64,000 bases of DNA from Aquatica leii (taxonomy: Eukaryota; Arthropoda; Insecta; Coleoptera; Lampyridae): NCBI GenBank assembly GCA_035610365.1, contig CM069436.1:36897117-36961116 (forward strand). The letters run 5' to 3'. Positions 1 through 10,959 of the stretch are shown here, piece after piece. The position numbers and the translations under genes were made by a program. Under the pieces are notes generated by a model. The model did no database searches. It saw nothing but the letters and a program-made list of their open reading frames with translations, and was not told where the DNA came from. Positions within the stretch are counted from its first letter, which is position 1. Every line of letters begins with the position of its first letter.

Positions 1-510
1 ATAATTAAAGTGTGCCGCAAATCATTTTATTTACTCTCCAGGAATTCGAATACTGAATCAAAAATCGATCTAAACATGTATTTTTAGATAAATAACGTAC
101 TTCTGTGTTAAGTAGTAAACGATTATAGTCATCATTATTTTTCAAACAAAGTTGAGCAAATAACTTATCATTTAAGGCATTCCTATTAATTTTATTCCCT
201 GCTCTAAAGACATCCTGTAGCGATTACTGCAAACGTTCACTAAGGATTTTTGCGACCAAGTGATGTCAATGAAAGACACTATGTCCCGATAATACATTAG
301 GTATAGCTTGTTTTAAGTATACCAGTATGCCTCGGTGTCGTTCTACCATTGCCGGAGCACCGTCAATAGCAACTGAGATGATGTTAGTCAAGTTAGTAAG
401 GTTAAATCAAAAAATATTTTTAATTCAGTAAATAACGTTTTAGCTTTTATATGAGTTTCTAAACATTTAGCAAATAACAATTGTTGAAAAAATTTTTCTT
501 TTGTTACAAA
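1..510 (-). pseudogene. hAT transposase relic (ZBED5/SCAND3-like core), cut by window edge
   Basis: Reverse-strand translation in several frames gives the core of a ZBED5-like hAT transposase. Seen in order are AIDGAPAMVERHRG (the 'DGAPAM' block around a catalytic Asp), then QAIPNVLSGHSVFH, LVAKILSERLQ, NALNDKLFAQLC and LLLNTEVRYLSKNTCLDRF. In this family these blocks lie in the RNase H-fold domain and the region before the C-terminal dimerisation domain. Stops fall inside the region (for example after HSVFH) and the frame shifts, so it cannot be translated as one protein. The C-terminal half would lie left of the window. No terminal repeats are visible. It differs from the hAT at 1640-4795, so it is a separate insertion. 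Confidence 0.65.
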
Positions 511-1639
511 TCTCACATTATCTAAAAATAATAAAAAAATTTGTTAAAAAATATTATAAGAAGCACGCAGTTCATCTCTTAGATGTTTGTTACACTGGTT
601 TCCGTGTAATAAAAAAAATAAGCGATTTGCTAACACAGTTTACCTAGAAAGGGAGTCGCAGGTTTTGTGATACTAAATTATAGATTAAATATAAAAAAAC
701 GCCAAAACGATGAAAGAAACTAAATTAAGGAGATATCGTTTAACTCTACCCGCAACTGTAAACGAACAAATAACACAACAGAAGTTATAATACAGAATAT
801 ATATTTACTTTATCACAAACAATAATCCTAAAGAGGACAAAAAAGGTACATAAATATAATTACGTAGATTTTCCAAAAATTAATACATGGGTTACGCCCT
901 ATACTGAACAACACGTCATACAATAAACTGACTTTGTCAATCTAAAATTTTATATATCAAAAACAATTGAATCCTGAGAGACTCACCGCGCACTTCATAC
1001 AACTGTGTGACGCATAAATTGATTTTATTTTTAATTTTGTCAGCTTAACATGCACGTACGGTCAACAATCGGCATGACCACCGAAGTACTAATCGTAAAA
1101 TTAGAAATTGTAATACTTACAGTTAGGTTTTATCCATTAGTAGTACTTGTGTTATCTAAAACGTAATATTAAATCTAACACAAAACGTACATATGGCGTC
1201 GACTCAAATAAATTTTGTTTTCAAAGCATACAATCATTTGAGATAGCAAATACGCAGCGTTTCCTTTCGACATAACGTAGCAATTGATGTTAGCAGCTCC
1301 TTTCAAAAGAAATCGTAATCTTGAAGGTTTCTAACCCCTTGACGGTGCGAATAGTTAAGTTATAGTACCGTGACGTCATAGAAATTTTTCTCCAAATATG
1401 CTACCTGTTTGTTATCTTCACCGATAAAAGAGACGTGTGGGAGGTATGGAAATCCGCTGTAGAGAATTAGGAAAGAATCAACTTAAACCCCCAATACAGA
1501 CAAATCTAACGACTTACCCCAACTAAGCTTCCACTAAATAGCCACAAAATTAATTCGCATATTCACGTAAAATAACCTAATGGTGAAAGCCTCGTTGGGC
1601 GTAGAGATTCCGCTAAGAACGGTCCATGTTATACAAAAC
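511..1639. other. AT-rich stretch without supportable gene
   Basis: No coding similarity beyond faint traces of the neighbouring hAT at 511-560. No tandem repeats or RNA genes seen. Confidence 0.5.
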
Positions 1640-2251
1640 TAGTGTTGCCAGGTCTGTCACTGCAAAATTCCCACCACAAAGTTTACAAATTCCCTTTTCG
1701 GTAACAAAATTCCCTATAGTTGAAAAACCCAGTATTCAAAAAAAAAAAAAAAGTAGAAGCCATAAATATACAAATATTATTTATTTTTATTAAGTATGAC
1801 AGGTTAAAAATGTAAAATATATAATAATTTTTTATAAATATCATTTGTAAATAATTTAAAATGATGTTCTGTTGGTTTAAATTTTGTACAATTGATATTA
1901 AGACCGCTGAATGAAGACCTAACCAAACACACTGCATTTAAGGTTTCTTCATCGAAGCGGTTTCGTTTTTTTGTTTTAATATCATTTACATACGAAAAAA
2001 TTCTTTCTGCTTCAGCGTTGGAATGCGGTAAAGACAACACGATAGTTGCCAGTTGTAATATATTTTTAAACTTTAACGTATCAATAAAATCTTTATATTC
2101 TGAAATTTTTCCCCACATTTTATCTATAGCTAAATTTTTCAACGCATCGATTTCATCAGTATCAAAAAAAAATGGTAGAATTTCCATTCATTAATAGCAG
2201 CAGGCATATTTAAAGTATGTTTATATTTTTTTAAAAAAGCAATTAAACACC

Positions 2252-2767
2252 ATGGGACAACCTAAAACAGAAGAACTGCCCAGTTCACTGCTGAGCATCC
2301 CATATGTCAAAGGTTTATCAGAATCAATAAAACGTATAGGGAAAAGCTACAACATAAATACAGTGTTCAAATCATCGACCACCATTAGGAGTATAGTTTC
2401 CAATACAAAGCCACAAACAAGTCGAGATTCCCAAAACTGTATTTACCAAGTTCCATGTGAATGTGGGAAATCATACGTGGGGGAAACCAAAAGACCACTT
2501 GACATCAGACTGAAAGAACATCAGACGCACACACAGAGAGGAGAGACTTCTAAGTCCGGCATCGCGCAACATTCGTGGGATAACCAACATCGAATGAAAT
2601 GGTTGGAAGCAAAAATCATACACAGGGAGGAACATTGGTACAAACGGAAATTTAAAGAAGCGGCATTCATCAACAACAACAAAGAAATTTTCAGCCAGCC
2701 AAGTGTCGAGATAAGCAACATATGGAAACCAATTATCGAACCTCTAAAACAACTTAAACTTTACTAA
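2252..2767 (+). CDS. Penelope GIY-YIG endonuclease domain (partial polyprotein)
   Basis: This 171-residue open frame is the C-terminal part of a Penelope polyprotein, which normally has a reverse transcriptase first and then this nuclease. The nuclease nicks the target DNA to prime reverse transcription. Visible features are CIYQVPCECGKSYVGETKRP (residues about 63-82, the GIY-YIG core with the Penelope CxC insertion), the conserved Arg in LDIRLKEH, IAQHSWDNQHRMKW, and the catalytic Glu in KFKEAAFI (about 135). The domain looks intact, but the reverse transcriptase is missing. The ATG at 2252 is probably only a chance methionine next to the truncation point, not a native start. Codon use is less AT-rich than the flanks. 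Confidence 0.85.
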   Translation: MGQPKTEELPSSLLSIPYVKGLSESIKRIGKSYNINTVFKSSTTIRSIVSNTKPQTSRDSQNCIYQVPCECGKSYVGETKRPLDIRLKEHQTHTQRGETSKSGIAQHSWDNQHRMKWLEAKIIHREEHWYKRKFKEAAFINNNKEIFSQPSVEISNIWKPIIEPLKQLKLY

Positions 2768-2875
2768 GTAATTTTGTTAATTAATTAATCTGTTACGCTA
2801 AATTGATTTTGTACGCATGAACGCTTCATCGAACATGTCTTTAGTATATAAGCTCCAGTAGTTTCTAAGTTTGTT

Positions 2876-2983
2876 AGTATTCACCTGATGACGATTGCAG
2901 ATACCACAGCAATCGAAACGTTGTGTATATTCATTTCAAAAATAATAAACAATGAAAGTTCAACAGAATGTTATTACTTCGCA
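2876..2983 (+). repeat. Penelope 3' tail with hammerhead-like hairpin
   Basis: This 108-bp tail is shared almost base for base with 54927-55033. It contains CTGATGA (2885-2891), then a perfect 7-bp stem (CGATTGC 2892-2898 with GCAATCG 2909-2915) around a 10-base loop, then AAAC. This resembles the CUGANGA - stem II - GAAA core of hammerhead ribozymes, which are known in Penelope terminal repeats. The stem as drawn absorbs the G of GAAA, or else leaves one extra C, so catalysis is uncertain. Confidence 0.6.
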
Positions 2984-4795
2984 AAATAGTATTAGATTGA
3001 AATAAAGCATTAAAAGAGTTCATAAATTCTAAAGAATATTTGAGAAATAGTAAATATGCTTTAATTTTTTGATTATTCATTAATTCTAATATTTTTGTAG
3101 CAGATAGTAATTTGTCTTCAAAAACTGCTTTAGTAAAAAAATGTGTAAGAGCATTCCAATTAGTTAAAGTTCTACACACACATTGATGTACTGCTAACCA
3201 CCTAGTTCCATATAATTTTAATACTTTATAATGCTCCATATTAAAATAATTTTGAATTTCTATTAGTTGAGCACACCGTTTGCTACTACTAGAAATATAC
3301 GTTTAAATACCTCTCATTAACTCTTCTAATTCATTTGGTAAAACTGAACATGCTTTGCTTGCTACCAAAGCTGCTGAATGACATACACATTTCAAAAGTA
3401 ATTAATGTGGTACATCTTCATTTAAAAGTAAAAAAAATGAATTATTCTTACCTGTCATTACAGCAGCTCCGTCGCAAGCAAGACCAACTATGTCACTTAA
3501 ATTTAGATTATTTTTTAATACCGTTTCTTTAAAAACGTTACAAAGAACTTGTGCAGACCCATCTGTTGCATCTATGTAGATTAATTTGAACAACCTTGTT
3601 ACAATTTTGTGGTCAGCTTGTTGGTATCTTATCAGTACACATAACATTTTTTTTTGTTTGGATGTCCGTACTCTCATCAACCAAAATCGAAAATGTTTTC
3701 TATTTAAAATTTAAAAAAAAAATTGAACTTTGTTTATACAATTATGTGCTTTACATTTTTTAATTCATTTATAATAACAGTTTTTTTGTGCTGACCTAAG
3801 ACTTCTTTTACTATGCTTGTGCATTTGGTCCGTTTAAATCGCATATCTTGAATTATTTTCGTGTCCGGTATTCCAATTTTTAGAACCTCCGTAAGATGAT
3901 CGACTATATGGAAAGCCGCATTATGTTCCGCAAAAAATGCACTAATTAATTAACTCTAAATCTTTTACACGTCTTTCGTGTTCTTGTTTTCTTGTTGTTT
4001 TTTAAATTCACGTAATTGAACAGTTAACAAGTCTGAAACCTTTTTTGTCTAGTATTCAAATGTTTCACTCGAAGAATGTCTCAAAGTTTTTACATGTTTC
4101 AGTAAATCACTTTTACCTGCTTTTAATGTTTTGTTGCACGAGATACATTTACATAAATGAGGATTGTTTTTATCACTAGTTAACCAGTTTTCAAACAATG
4201 GATTGGTAAGCCATTTCTTGTTGAATTTTTTTGTAACTTTTCCTTTTCTAACACTCGATGAACGACTGGGTTTTAGATTTTCAATTACTGAAGAATCGGA
4301 ATTTGAAGAAGACAAATTTTGAATAAAAATTGGGAACACCAACGTAATTAAAATAATTCTTCGAGCACCGAATGAAAATGCATAAAGAAGTACGAAAACA
4401 CAACCACACAAAATGATACAAAATAGAGCTGGAGTTTTTGTTGTCAGATTTTTAATTGATTGTGTAAGTAACTTAATACTCGTGTACGTGCTCGTACTAA
4501 GGTCAGTGGCATTAATCGCCTAAATACTCGTATATCAAGTAGTATGCAACATTTGGCTACATCTGATAATGATTCTAAGAATATTTTTTTACATTAAATA
4601 GCCATAAATGGATTGAAATGTTATTATCAACATTTTTTAATACAATTTATCCTTTTTTCAAAATTAAAAAATTGGAATTAGAAGAAATACCTATTTCCAA
4701 AAATTTTTCCCTTTTTACAAATTGAGTTCCCTTTTTCCCTTTTTGATGCAAAATTTCCACGAAAAAAGGAAATTTCCTTCCTTCTGGCAACACTG

Positions 4796-5471
4796 AAAAC
4801 GTTAACGGGAAGTAAATTCGTTTGACAGCCGGGTAAAAAAGGTGGGGCGTATCGAGGGACAAATTTTATACTCGAAAAATTATCTACCAACTGTTCTTGC
4901 AATGTCTTGTCTAAATCATATTAATTATACAACTTTTTTAATTTATTGTTATAGCCATATTACTGTATCTAATAATACAAGAAATTTGCTAACAAAGATT
5001 AATAAAAACGTAATTTAAAAATGAATAGATCATGTTCTGCATTTTTTAATTTAAATAGTATTAAGAGGTAGTTGAACAATTATTACTTTTTTAGAAATTC
5101 TTAACAGTAAATATGAAATTAAGTTTATCAGAGTTTATAAATAACGGTGCAACATGCCCTTTGTGTTTACTCATGACAAGCGTTGTAAAATTTAAATTGT
5201 TGGTTGTGTGAAATTGCATCGTGTAAAACTGGCAAATGCGCTTATTGGTTTACTCAAGGATATTTTTTTTAGAAGGAGCGTAACTATTTCTGTTCGGTGA
5301 ACAGAGAATAGAGAGTTTACCTTTTTAGATGACGCCATCTAGTAGCAATAATAGCATTAACTTAAAAACATTTTAAACTACTGTTAAAAGTAATTTGAGT
5401 TATTTTGTCAGCTTAAGCCAATTTGACGTTTAAAAGGTGGTTTGCGCTATTTACATGTATCTTAAGATATC
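4796..5471. other. Spacer between hAT and old BEL element
   Basis: AT-rich, no recognisable coding sequence or repeat. A short GC-richer patch near 5290-5350 has no match to anything I know. Confidence 0.45.
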
Positions 5472-5730
5472 TGCTTTATGCGGAATAAAATTGAAATTTC
5501 CTCAAACTTACAGAAAAAAATAACTTATTTTCATTAAATGTTTTCACTTATTCATAGATTTAAAAAAATGTTTACTTCAAAATGCATATCTATTTGAAAC
5601 GATGCTTCTAACTTGGAAGCTCGTCATCTACTGGTTTTTACAAACATATTTGCAAATTTGCAAATGACACTACAATAAATAAAAGATAATACTACTTTAA
5701 GCAAGTCGTAAATTTCTAGGAAAAAAAACA
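5472..5730 (-). repeat. Left (3') LTR of the decayed BEL element
   Basis: Aligns with 10637-10880. The best stretch is 5597-5705, sharing AACGATGCTTCTAA and CATCTACTGGTTTTTA with 10755 onward. The outer limit near 5730 is uncertain because identity fades. Confidence 0.55.
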
Positions 5731-5944
5731 ATCACATCTTTTTATTTGTATTCAACATAAAGCGCTGTTTATAAAAAGCTTTATCTAAACGTTTTATGAA
5801 ATTGTATATAAAAAAAGATTGCAAAAAACTGATTTAAATTTGTACAATATCATTTTACAACTGCTAAGATAACAAAAAATAAAACAACTTAAATACTATA
5901 ACTGTCATGAACACTACACTTAAACACTCAACTATTGGTTAGTA

Positions 5945-8900
5945 GCACAGCTAATTTTATAATTCGACGTTTTATTACACCACTTATAGTTTTTATTGTT
6001 GCGGCGCAAACAATACCATTTTTACCGGCATGCAATTGAAAGATTTGGCCTATGCATCATTTTAACGGAAATAGATGTTCTTCTCGAATCATCACCAATT
6101 GTTCTTTTTAAGTTCATTTTTCGTATTATCTAATGATCAAGTTCTGCTCAATGGAATCATCAAAAATAGATATTAATTGTCCGTATTTAAAGATTGCTTT
6201 TATGCGTTTTAATAACGTATATATCTTTTTATAATTTAGTAATGCGTTAGTTACAATACGACGGAAATGATATTTAACAGATTTAATTGCTGCCTCCCAA
6301 ATTCTGCCAAAGTAGAAAAATCTTGGAGAAATGGAATGCCAAGATATACTTTGTTTTGTTACGCAATTGTGTAGTTTAGTGCTATGTAATATATCATTAA
6401 TAGACTTTTATATTTTTTTAATTCATTATCCGCACCGATTAGTAGCGTTATTTCAATAAATATTGACAAATTTGCAACTACGAGCAATCATTAGCTTTAA
6501 GCAATTTAAGAAACATTTAGAACTGAGATTACTAACTAATTCTAAATAAATTGCTTTACTTGACAAACAAATGAACAAAGCTACATATGATTTAATTGTA
6601 TTTGAATTTTTACTTCTAGGTTGTTTTAAGTTAATTGGTCTAGCAAAATTTATCACGCAATTTAAAAAAAAGTCTAATTTGTTAAACTCAAAATTAAAGC
6701 AGATTGGCCATCAGTGGCGCAATGATCTTAGGCCTTGCTCTGAAACATTTAACACATTTGTGGATGATATTTCGAACTGTGTTTTATCCACTTAACAGGC
6801 AGTATGTTTAATTTAATAATGCCAAGATTTTGTCTAGTGGTAGCAATCTTTTATGTTGTAATTTTATTATTAAATTTGTTAAGTGATTATCTGCTGGAAG
6901 TAATAAAGGGTGTTGTAACGTGTTAATATTATGCACGTTTACATTATTTCTAATTGTATATTTTAAGCGTTATATTTTGAATTCAAATTTTACGTTCTTC
7001 TCGTATTTTTGTTTTCTTCCTACTCCCGCGTTTACATCATTTTCTTATTGTGCATTCACGCAATTCAGTTGGAATCTGGTTTGTTAATTTCCCATTTTTA
7101 TTAAAATAAAACTAGAACTTAGTATCTAAGCACTGGTTTGGGGTTTGGTTTTGTGATTGAGATGTCGTCGATGGGGTACCTAAGTATTTTTAGAGAAAAA
7201 TAAATTTTTTTGATTGATGCGGGGCGAAGTAAAGCCGTTACCTTTTTAATGCAGATAGAAAAAAAATATAGAGTTTCCATTATTACGCTTGTATGGCGTT
7301 GCCTTTTTGAGTGGCGGTTTGTTAACTAACGCTTGAATGTTGAACCTTTTTACTTGGCTTACGTGTAAGTATCTTAAGTTTATTATCTGAGGGATTAGCT
7401 ATAGTTTTGCTTAAAACGTGCTATTTAATTTAGTGCCTTTTTTTGTACCTTAAATTTGTTTTTGTTATTTTTTTGTTGTGAGTCAAACTTGATGCTTTGG
7501 TTGTCAAAGCATTGCATTTACACACTTAAACATTAGTTATTTGTTATTCACGATTACTTGTATACGCTATAAACTTGAGTGCCGTACTGATAGTTTCAGT
7601 TCTTAAAATTTGTAAATGCGTGTTCATTAATGAATAGTACAAAAGTACTAATCTGTAAGTAAGTTTAAGCTACCAAATTATATCATGCTTAATAAGTATC
7701 AAGATTAGTTTTAGTTTTTGATCGGTGGCGTTTGTAAATGATCCTAAAAGCCCATTTCAATAATTAGATTTAGTTAATCATTATTTTAGAGGTCATTAAC
7801 TTCTTACTATAGATTGAATTTTATATGTTTAGTTGTTTAGTTTTTTTTATATTTAAATTAAATTTTTGTTTGTGTTGTATGTACTCATTGATGTTTTTGA
7901 GAATTACATTTCAGTCTATTTTTCATTCTACATTTATCTTTTCCTGCTTAAGTTACTTTTTTTAGGAAGACTTGCTGGCGCTCTATTTATTGTTTGGTAT
8001 TGTTCATTTATTGTACATAGACAGGTAAGCACCAAAAACATAAGTTCTCCCTCAATAGGTTTCTACGACCTTTATAGCTCTTAGCTTATATTTGATCCCA
8101 GCCGAAGCATTTATAGGGTTATTATCTGCACCCGACTTTTAAACCATTTACAATGTTTTATATCATACTGTACAGGATCATTTTTCAAACGTCCACCTAC
8201 TCGTATTAAACCTAAATCGCCAATGAATAAGTTTAATGATAATAATTTACTATTGTTACCTACGAGATTGTGATTATTTAGGGAAACTAATTCATTTTAG
8301 AACACAAATTGTTGTATCCTCCATATTATTTTCATTGTTGCAGTTTACATTATAGAGCAACATAAGTTGTCATGACGTTTATTAACTTTAACCTTAGAAT
8401 TGTTTATGAAACGCAAACAGAAGGCAATGATACGTGGTAATTTGAATAAATTATATATGTTTGTAAGAATTGGTAACACGATCATATTTACGACAAATGA
8501 TAAAACAGTTTTTAATTCTGGTAATGCTATTTGATTGTAATCGCGGTGAATTAAGGTTTTTGTAAGTGAACTATCAGTTTGTAAAAAATCTGAACCATTC
8601 TACCACAAAGCTGAATACATAAAATAATCAAAGATTGACTTCTCGCAAGATAAGATTCTATATATTGGTTGCTGATTGGATCTCAAATTATTTAATAATG
8701 GAGGTCTTTGCAAAAACTCCTCGAATTAAGTATTAATACCTATAAGAACAGATTCGTTCCGTTTTGAGTCTAATAGCCATACATTTTAAAGCATAATTTT
8801 GACGGATATTAGAATTGAATCAATTAAGTCTAGTGAATTAAATCAACAACCAATAACTGACAGGATTGACCATTCTGTTCTGTTCAGAACAGATTCGTCT

Positions 8901-9790
8901 CGTTTTGAGTCTAATAGCCATACATTTTAAAGCATAATTTTGACGGATATTAGAATTAAATCAATTAAGTCTAGTAAATCAAATCAACGACTGTTACTTT
9001 AACTTGTCCGAAGTCTTGGTTATACAAACAATTTATTTTATCAGTTTCATAATTCCACGTTAGTCTTAAAATATTAGTCTTCTAGTCTTGTTTATCTAAA
9101 TCTACAGTGGTGGCGTAATTGATAGTAGAGCTATTTACATTAATAATAGATGATTTTATCGTCATTTAGTTATTACAAAACCACCTTTAGCCAATGCAAT
9201 AATTAGTCGTGTTTTTAAGTCTAAAGATTTTTTTTTCTGATAGTCTGACAAGATGACAGAAAATGCATGAGAAATCAGAATAGAAAAGAGATCTTGTTAA
9301 ATCGTGGAATTATCAAATAAAGTGTCGTTGAGACTAACGCCAGAAGTTTATTTGGACGACCCGTCAAATACGACACTTATTTTGGTTGTGCCGCTAGATT
9401 TCTTGAAAACATCCTCGTGTAGTAAATAGAACAAATAGTTATTACAAAGAAGATTTTTATTTAAAGACTGGCTGCATATAATCTAGCTGCAAGTATTTTT
9501 TCATAAAGTTTTCTATAACAGATCTTTAAATTTTGATGTATTTTAAATTTTCTTAACTGTGTATCTGCCAATTTCATCGCGTAAAAATGTTGTATCAAAG
9601 TACTTTTTGCAATAAAATTGATTGGTTTGTGAAGCGACTGCTTTTGATTGAAATTTATCAATTTTCCAGAATTTGCGTAACTCAGTGTCGATCTAGTTTA
9701 CACATCGATTTAGAAATAAATAGTTTAGTTTGTATTTTCCAGCAACAATCCATTCTAAATGAGTTTTTTGAAAAGTTGGTTAATTAATTC
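5945..9790 (-). pseudogene. BEL/Pao pol relic
   Basis: Multi-frame reading of the minus strand gives these blocks. THLEWIVAGKY (about 9770) and FWKIDKF (about 9690) come from the protease-RT linker. RDEIGRYTVKK (about 9560) and VVFDGSSK with SLNDTLFDN (about 9360) come from RT. LFKLPRIIAFCLRFINN (about 8420) is the RNase H-integrase linker. DLGLIRVGGRLKND (about 8210) is the integrase N-terminus. KCVKCFRARP (about 6740) is the zinc CC pair, and SYVALFICLSSKAIYLELV (about 6590) is the catalytic core. IWEAAIKSVKYHFRRIV (about 6290) holds the catalytic Glu region, and GIVCAATIKTISGVIKR (about 6010) is the C-terminus. Each has a direct counterpart in the young BEL at 43078-48390. Stops and frameshifts are many; no function remains. 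Confidence 0.75.
8746..8996. repeat. 141-bp imperfect tandem duplication inside the BEL relic
   Basis: A block starting GAACAGATTCGT at 8746 recurs at 8887 with few changes over about 110 bp (both contain GAGTCTAATAGCCATACATT). It lies near the RNase H-to-integrase linker of the relic and probably arose after the element died. Confidence 0.8.
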
Positions 9791-10621
9791 CATTATTTAT
9801 TTGACCGACGCACAATAGTTGCCAAAATATTTCAGAACCGATCAATATATCAATTGAAATTCTTTTATTAAAGTCAATGTCTGTTAATTTAATTTTATTC
9901 GGTACATTTATATTGTCCTTGTTGAAGGAAATTAACGTTTTTAGTGACTTCTGATAAAACTAAACACGTTCGAGAAGCAGTAAATGCGTTAGACAAAAAT
10001 TTTAGTGTAATTATTTGTCATTTTGCTTTATATAAAGCAAAAAGATAGATATATGTATACGTTATTAACTTGCAAGCAGAAATAAATATGGAAAGAGTTT
10101 AGCCTACCTTAACCGTTAATGTGATGATGCCGATATCTTGTTGCTGATTTTGAGTTTATGCCACTTCCGTTTGTTTTGTTACCTTGTAATAACTATTTAA
10201 TATTGTTATTGTGATTATGATACTGCATTATTAGTACTAAACGTCCTTGTCAATGTGCAAAATAGTGAAAAGTTTCTTTTTTCTTCTGATAACTTCGACA
10301 AGACAATTGTGCTGTGTTTCTAATAATGATAATATTGGGAAGGGAGTCTTGTTAGGGGTTATGACCGTAATTAACCAGCGACATATTGCGCGCAACTCAA
10401 ATTTTAACCAAAAAAGAACTTAGCACTTAAAATCTATTTTAATTCGATTTGTGGCGTGGCCGTCCAGTGGCCGACAATCCGGCACGGAAGCAGTACCACT
10501 GCAATTTGAATTGCCAGTACTATACGTATGATGACGGGACATTTTAAGTAGATGGATTTAATGACAAACAAATATATGGTATATACATTTTTGTAGATTT
10601 GTAAACGCACTGTCACTATTT

Positions 10622-10635
10622 GATTCGAAGGACCA
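10622..10635 (-). other. Primer-binding site of the decayed BEL element
   Basis: On the minus strand this reads TGGTCCTTCGAATC. It starts one base after the ACA end of the LTR and is complementary to the usual 3' end of eukaryotic tRNA-Tyr (GAAGGACCA). The young BEL at 42329 has the same TGGTCCTTC start. Confidence 0.6.
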
Positions 10636-10636
10636 A

Positions 10637-10880
10637 TGTTTCCTGCAGGATAAAATCGGAATCGTCTAAAACTCGCGGTAAAAAAATCACTTATTTTTAC
10701 TAAATATTTTAACTTATCGATTAATTAAATAAAATTTTATTTTAAAATAGATATATTTGAAACGATGCTTCTAAGTTGAAGTCATCTACTGGTTTTTAGG
10801 AATATATTTGCAAATAACACTACAATAAATACAAGATAATACCCTTCAAGCGGGTACCAATTACGATAAAAACCAAAAAA
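10637..10880 (-). repeat. Right (5') LTR of the decayed BEL element
   Basis: Direct-repeat partner of 5472-5730. Its inner edge is fixed by the adjacent primer-binding site; its outer edge near 10880 is approximate. Confidence 0.55.
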
Positions 10881-10959
10881 AGTAGATGTTCAAATCTAAT
10901 TAAATCTTAAATATGTATTTTTGTTTGTTGTTTTACTAAAGTTTTTTATTTTAAATTAG

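Larger units (their letters stand above)
2250..2983 (+). mobile_element. Penelope-like retroelement, 5'-truncated 3' end
   Basis: This is the 3' part of a Penelope-like element inserted in the hAT. Left of about 2250 the minus strand still reads hAT protein, so the Penelope copy begins abruptly, as 5'-truncated retrocopies do. It contains the GIY-YIG endonuclease frame, about 110 bp of 3' untranslated sequence and a conserved tail ending at 2983. The same tail recurs at 54927-55033 with the same terminal base, which fixes the 3' end of the family. Confidence 0.8.
1804..4411 (-). pseudogene. hAT transposase with BED zinc finger, broken
   Basis: Reading right to left there are four pieces. At 4411-4049 lies a BED-type finger (FNKKWLTNPLFENWL, then C-x2-C and H-x5-H as CISCNKTL and LLKHVKTLRH). 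At 3680-3402 lies the catalytic core (YIDATDGSAQVL, VGLACDGAAVMTGKNN). At 3239-2984 are KLYGTRWLAVHQCV and KAYLLFLKYSLEFMNSFNAL. At 2187-1804 is the hAT C-terminal dimerisation block (LPHSNAEAERIFSYVNDIK, then TKKRNRF). Frames differ between pieces and stops separate them. The Penelope element landed between the third and fourth pieces. A family member with all these blocks cuts and pastes its own transposon in the nucleus; this copy cannot be made as one chain. Confidence 0.8.
1640..4795 (-). mobile_element. hAT DNA transposon, inactive, interrupted by a Penelope insertion
   Basis: The two ends are short inverted repeats of the hAT type. TAGTGTTGCCAG starts at 1640, and the reverse complement of 4784-4795 reads CAGTGTTGCCAG. 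Between them, on the minus strand, lie the four pieces of a BED-finger transposase (4411 down to 1804). No convincing 8-bp target duplication is seen (flanks TACAAAAC and AAAACGTT). Removing the 734-bp Penelope insertion at 2250-2983 leaves about 2.4 kb, a normal size for hAT. Assignment is firm; the exact ends are inferred. Confidence 0.7.
5472..10880 (-). mobile_element. BEL/Pao LTR retrotransposon, decayed
   Basis: Minus-strand translation from right to left gives, in the correct BEL order, the protease-RT linker, RT, RNase H/integrase linker, integrase N-terminus, integrase core and C-terminus. Diverged direct repeats bracket it (5472-5730 and 10637-10880). A primer-binding-site-like TGGTCCTTCGAATC lies directly inside the right repeat on the minus strand. 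Only about 800 bp lies between the primer site and the protease/RT linker, so most of gag is missing. The integrase N-terminus (about 8210) and core (about 6790) are separated by 1.4 kb instead of about 0.25 kb, which implies an insertion. Confidence 0.75.
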
